Source: an uncultured Collinsella sp.
GTDB lineage: Bacteria; Actinomycetota; Coriobacteriia; Coriobacteriales; Coriobacteriaceae
Assembly: GCA_958452935.1 (NCBI GenBank)
Contig: CAUDVX010000044.1
Coordinates: 1-13,811, forward strand
Reading direction: 5' to 3'
DNA length: 13,811 bases
The position numbers were made by a program, and so were the translations under genes. Shown piece by piece: positions 12,411-13,811 of the stretch (its first letter is position 1; each line of letters opens with the position of its first letter). The notes below the pieces were generated by a model. That model was not told the DNA's origin. It searched no databases and saw only the letters and a list, made by a program, of their open reading frames with translations.

Positions 12411-13598
12411 GTGCAATATCGCGTTGACCCCAAAAGCGGCAACCGTATCTCGGCGCTGGGGCTGGGTTGCATGAGGTTTCCCGGTGCGCCGGGACACCCC
12501 GATGCGAAGACGGCCGATGCCATCATTTCCCGTGCGGTGGAGCAAGGAATAACCTATCTGGACACGGCCTATCTCTACCCCGGTAACGAAGCTTGTGTGG
12601 GAGCTTCGCTTGAGCGCCTGGGTCTACGCGACCAGATTTTGCTCGCGACCAAGTTGCCGCACGCTTCGTGCAAATGTGCGGAGGATTTCGACCGCTTTTT
12701 TGACGAGCAGCTGCACCGTTTGCGGACTGACCATATCGACTACTACCTCATGCACAACATCACCTCGCCCGTGCAGTGGGAGTGCGTGGCAGCGTTGGGT
12801 ATCGAGGACTGGATTGCGCACCAAAAGGCTGCGGGGCGTATTCGCCAGATAGGTTTTTCGTACCACGGCAGTGCGGCGGACTTCCTTACGATGCTTGACG
12901 CGTACGACTGGGACTTTTGCCAGATCCAGTACAACTACGCTGGAGAGCGCTACCAAGCGGGAACGGCGGGACTCATGGCAGCCGCCGAGCGCGGGCTCGC
13001 GGTGTTTGTGATGGAACCGCTTTTGGGTGGACGCCTGGCGGGCAAGCTGCCTCCGCGGGCCCGTGCCGTGCTCGATGGCGTACGCGATCCGTACCTGAAG
13101 ACACCGGCTGCTTGGGGCCTTTCGTGGGTGTGGAATCATCCTCAGGTCACGATGCTGCTATCGGGTATGACCGATACCGCGCAGGTGGACGAGAACGCGG
13201 CATTGGCGGATCGCGCACTGCCGGATTCGATGACGACAGAGCAGCTCGATACCATCGCACGTGTGCTGGGAGAGTTTGAGAAATCGAATCGCGTGCCCTG
13301 TACGGGGTGCGGCTACTGCATACCGTGCCCCAAGGGCATCAATATTCCCGGTTGCTTTGGCGCCTACAACGCGAGCTACGCGCATAGTTGGTTTACGGGG
13401 CTGTCTCAATACTTTACGGCGAGCGCGGTGCGGACGAACGAGCCCAAGCTAGTGAGCAATTGCGTCAAGTGCGGTAAATGCGCACGTCACTGCCCGCAGC
13501 ACATCGATATCCCCGAGCGTCTCGACGATGTGCGCCGACGTTTCCAGCCTGGCCCCGTAACGGCCGCGCTTAAAGCTTTTTGCAAAACGCGCTCCTGA
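12411..13598 (+). CDS. Aldo/keto reductase with C-terminal 4Fe-4S domain
   Basis: An oxidoreductase of 395 residues joining an aldo/keto reductase barrel (about 1-290) to a ferredoxin-like tail. The barrel shows the catalytic tetrad: Asp51 and probably Tyr56 in YLDTAYLYPGNE, Lys81 in ATKLP and His115 in YYLMHN. The tail has two cysteine clusters: C-x2-C-x2-C-x2-C-P (297-306) and C-x2-C-x2-C-x3-C-P (351-361), each expected to hold a 4Fe-4S centre. This architecture is common in anaerobes, and the substrate and electron partner are unknown. The GTG at 12411 follows GGAGGGG closely. It is divergent from the 64-residue protein gene, preceded by tandem repeats, and followed by a 25-bp perfect inverted repeat before the next gene. 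Membership is clear; the biochemical role is not. Confidence 0.92.
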   Translation: MQYRVDPKSGNRISALGLGCMRFPGAPGHPDAKTADAIISRAVEQGITYLDTAYLYPGNEACVGASLERLGLRDQILLATKLPHASCKCAEDFDRFFDEQLHRLRTDHIDYYLMHNITSPVQWECVAALGIEDWIAHQKAAGRIRQIGFSYHGSAADFLTMLDAYDWDFCQIQYNYAGERYQAGTAGLMAAAERGLAVFVMEPLLGGRLAGKLPPRARAVLDGVRDPYLKTPAAWGLSWVWNHPQVTMLLSGMTDTAQVDENAALADRALPDSMTTEQLDTIARVLGEFEKSNRVPCTGCGYCIPCPKGINIPGCFGAYNASYAHSWFTGLSQYFTASAVRTNEPKLVSNCVKCGKCARHCPQHIDIPERLDDVRRRFQPGPVTAALKAFCKTRS

Positions 13599-13611
13599 TG
13601 CCCCTTTTATA

Positions 13612-13678
13612 AGTTGCGGTGGAATAGTTCCTGTTTGCGGCAAAATAGGGCTTAAACAGGAACTATTCCACCGCAACT
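13612..13678. repeat. 25-bp perfect inverted repeat
   Basis: Arms 13612-13636 and 13654-13678 are exact complements over 25 bp, starting AGTTGCGGTGG and ending CCACCGCAACT, around a 17-nt loop. It fills most of the 93-nt gap between the aldo/keto reductase and the next gene. No U-tract follows on either strand, so it is not a standard terminator. It ends 13 nt before the start codon of the next gene, so the hairpin could affect that gene's ribosome binding site. Confidence 0.9.
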
Positions 13679-13691
13679 GAAGGGGGCTGTC

Positions 13692-13811
13692 GTGGGCCAT
13701 CGGGATTCATGTGATGATTTGCGTGAGGTTCGTTGGGGCGTTTTGGGCGCTGGGCGCATTTCGCATCGATTTGCATCGTCGCTCAAGGAGGTGGACGGGG
13801 CACGGCTTGTG
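13692..13811 (+). CDS. Gfo/Idh/MocA family oxidoreductase, 3' truncated
   Basis: The first 40 codons of a second Gfo/Idh/MocA-type dehydrogenase, cut by the window edge. It starts at a GTG (13692) preceded by GAAGGGGG and encodes a short polar start, then VRWGVLGAGRISHRFASSL. That is the family's first strand with a regular G-x-G-x-I dinucleotide loop, unlike the G-T-S-M-I-T of the gene at 5172-6278. Only the start of the cofactor domain is seen, so no catalytic residues or substrate can be judged. Confidence 0.82.
   Translation, partial: MGHRDSCDDLREVRWGVLGAGRISHRFASSLKEVDGARLV

Overview
The window reads as ordinary chromosome from a high-GC, anaerobic actinobacterium of the Coriobacteriia, most like Collinsella. 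This placement is an inference. It rests on GC-rich codon use, strong GGAGG-type ribosome binding sites, a secreted protein ending in a domain I associate with coriobacteria, a ferredoxin-tailed aldo/keto reductase and a PerR-type Fur regulator. I see no rRNA, tRNA, CRISPR array, transposase, integrase or phage gene.

Layout, left to right. Positions 1-356 hold the 3' end of folB (folate synthesis), converging on a minus-strand YgjP-like metalloprotease that probably starts at a TTG. A minus-strand M19 dipeptidase follows and is divergent from a plus-strand pair, a SlyD-type FKBP isomerase and a UreE-like protein, spaced 3 nt apart. A 17-bp perfect inverted repeat separates this pair from a Cof-type HAD phosphatase. 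Next is a minus-strand run transcribed rnhA, Gfo/Idh/MocA oxidoreductase, acylphosphatase, perR. The last two steps have gaps of 2 and 61 nt.

The most interesting region is 7840-8113. A LysR-type regulator is divergent from metY (O-acetylhomoserine sulfhydrylase). Their intergenic DNA holds a TATC-N9-GATA LysR box centred about 66 bp before a predicted start site, a good sigma-70-type promoter, and a roughly 180-nt structured leader. The leader carries a 17-codon upstream ORF containing two cysteine codons and several competing base-pairing options. metY ends at a textbook intrinsic terminator.

Downstream of metY are a secreted coiled-coil protein with a small C-terminal barrel-like domain, a 61-residue membrane protein, a strong hairpin, a minus-strand panE-like ketopantoate reductase, and a 64-residue protein of unknown function with its own terminator. 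After a divergent control region with 13-bp direct repeats comes an aldo/keto reductase with two 4Fe-4S motifs. A perfect 25-bp inverted repeat follows, then the 5' end of a second Gfo/Idh/MocA oxidoreductase cut by the window edge.

Most genes are housekeeping. The candidates for something undescribed are the metY leader, the long perfect inverted repeats without U-tracts, the SlyD-UreE pair without visible urease genes, and the two small unknown proteins.
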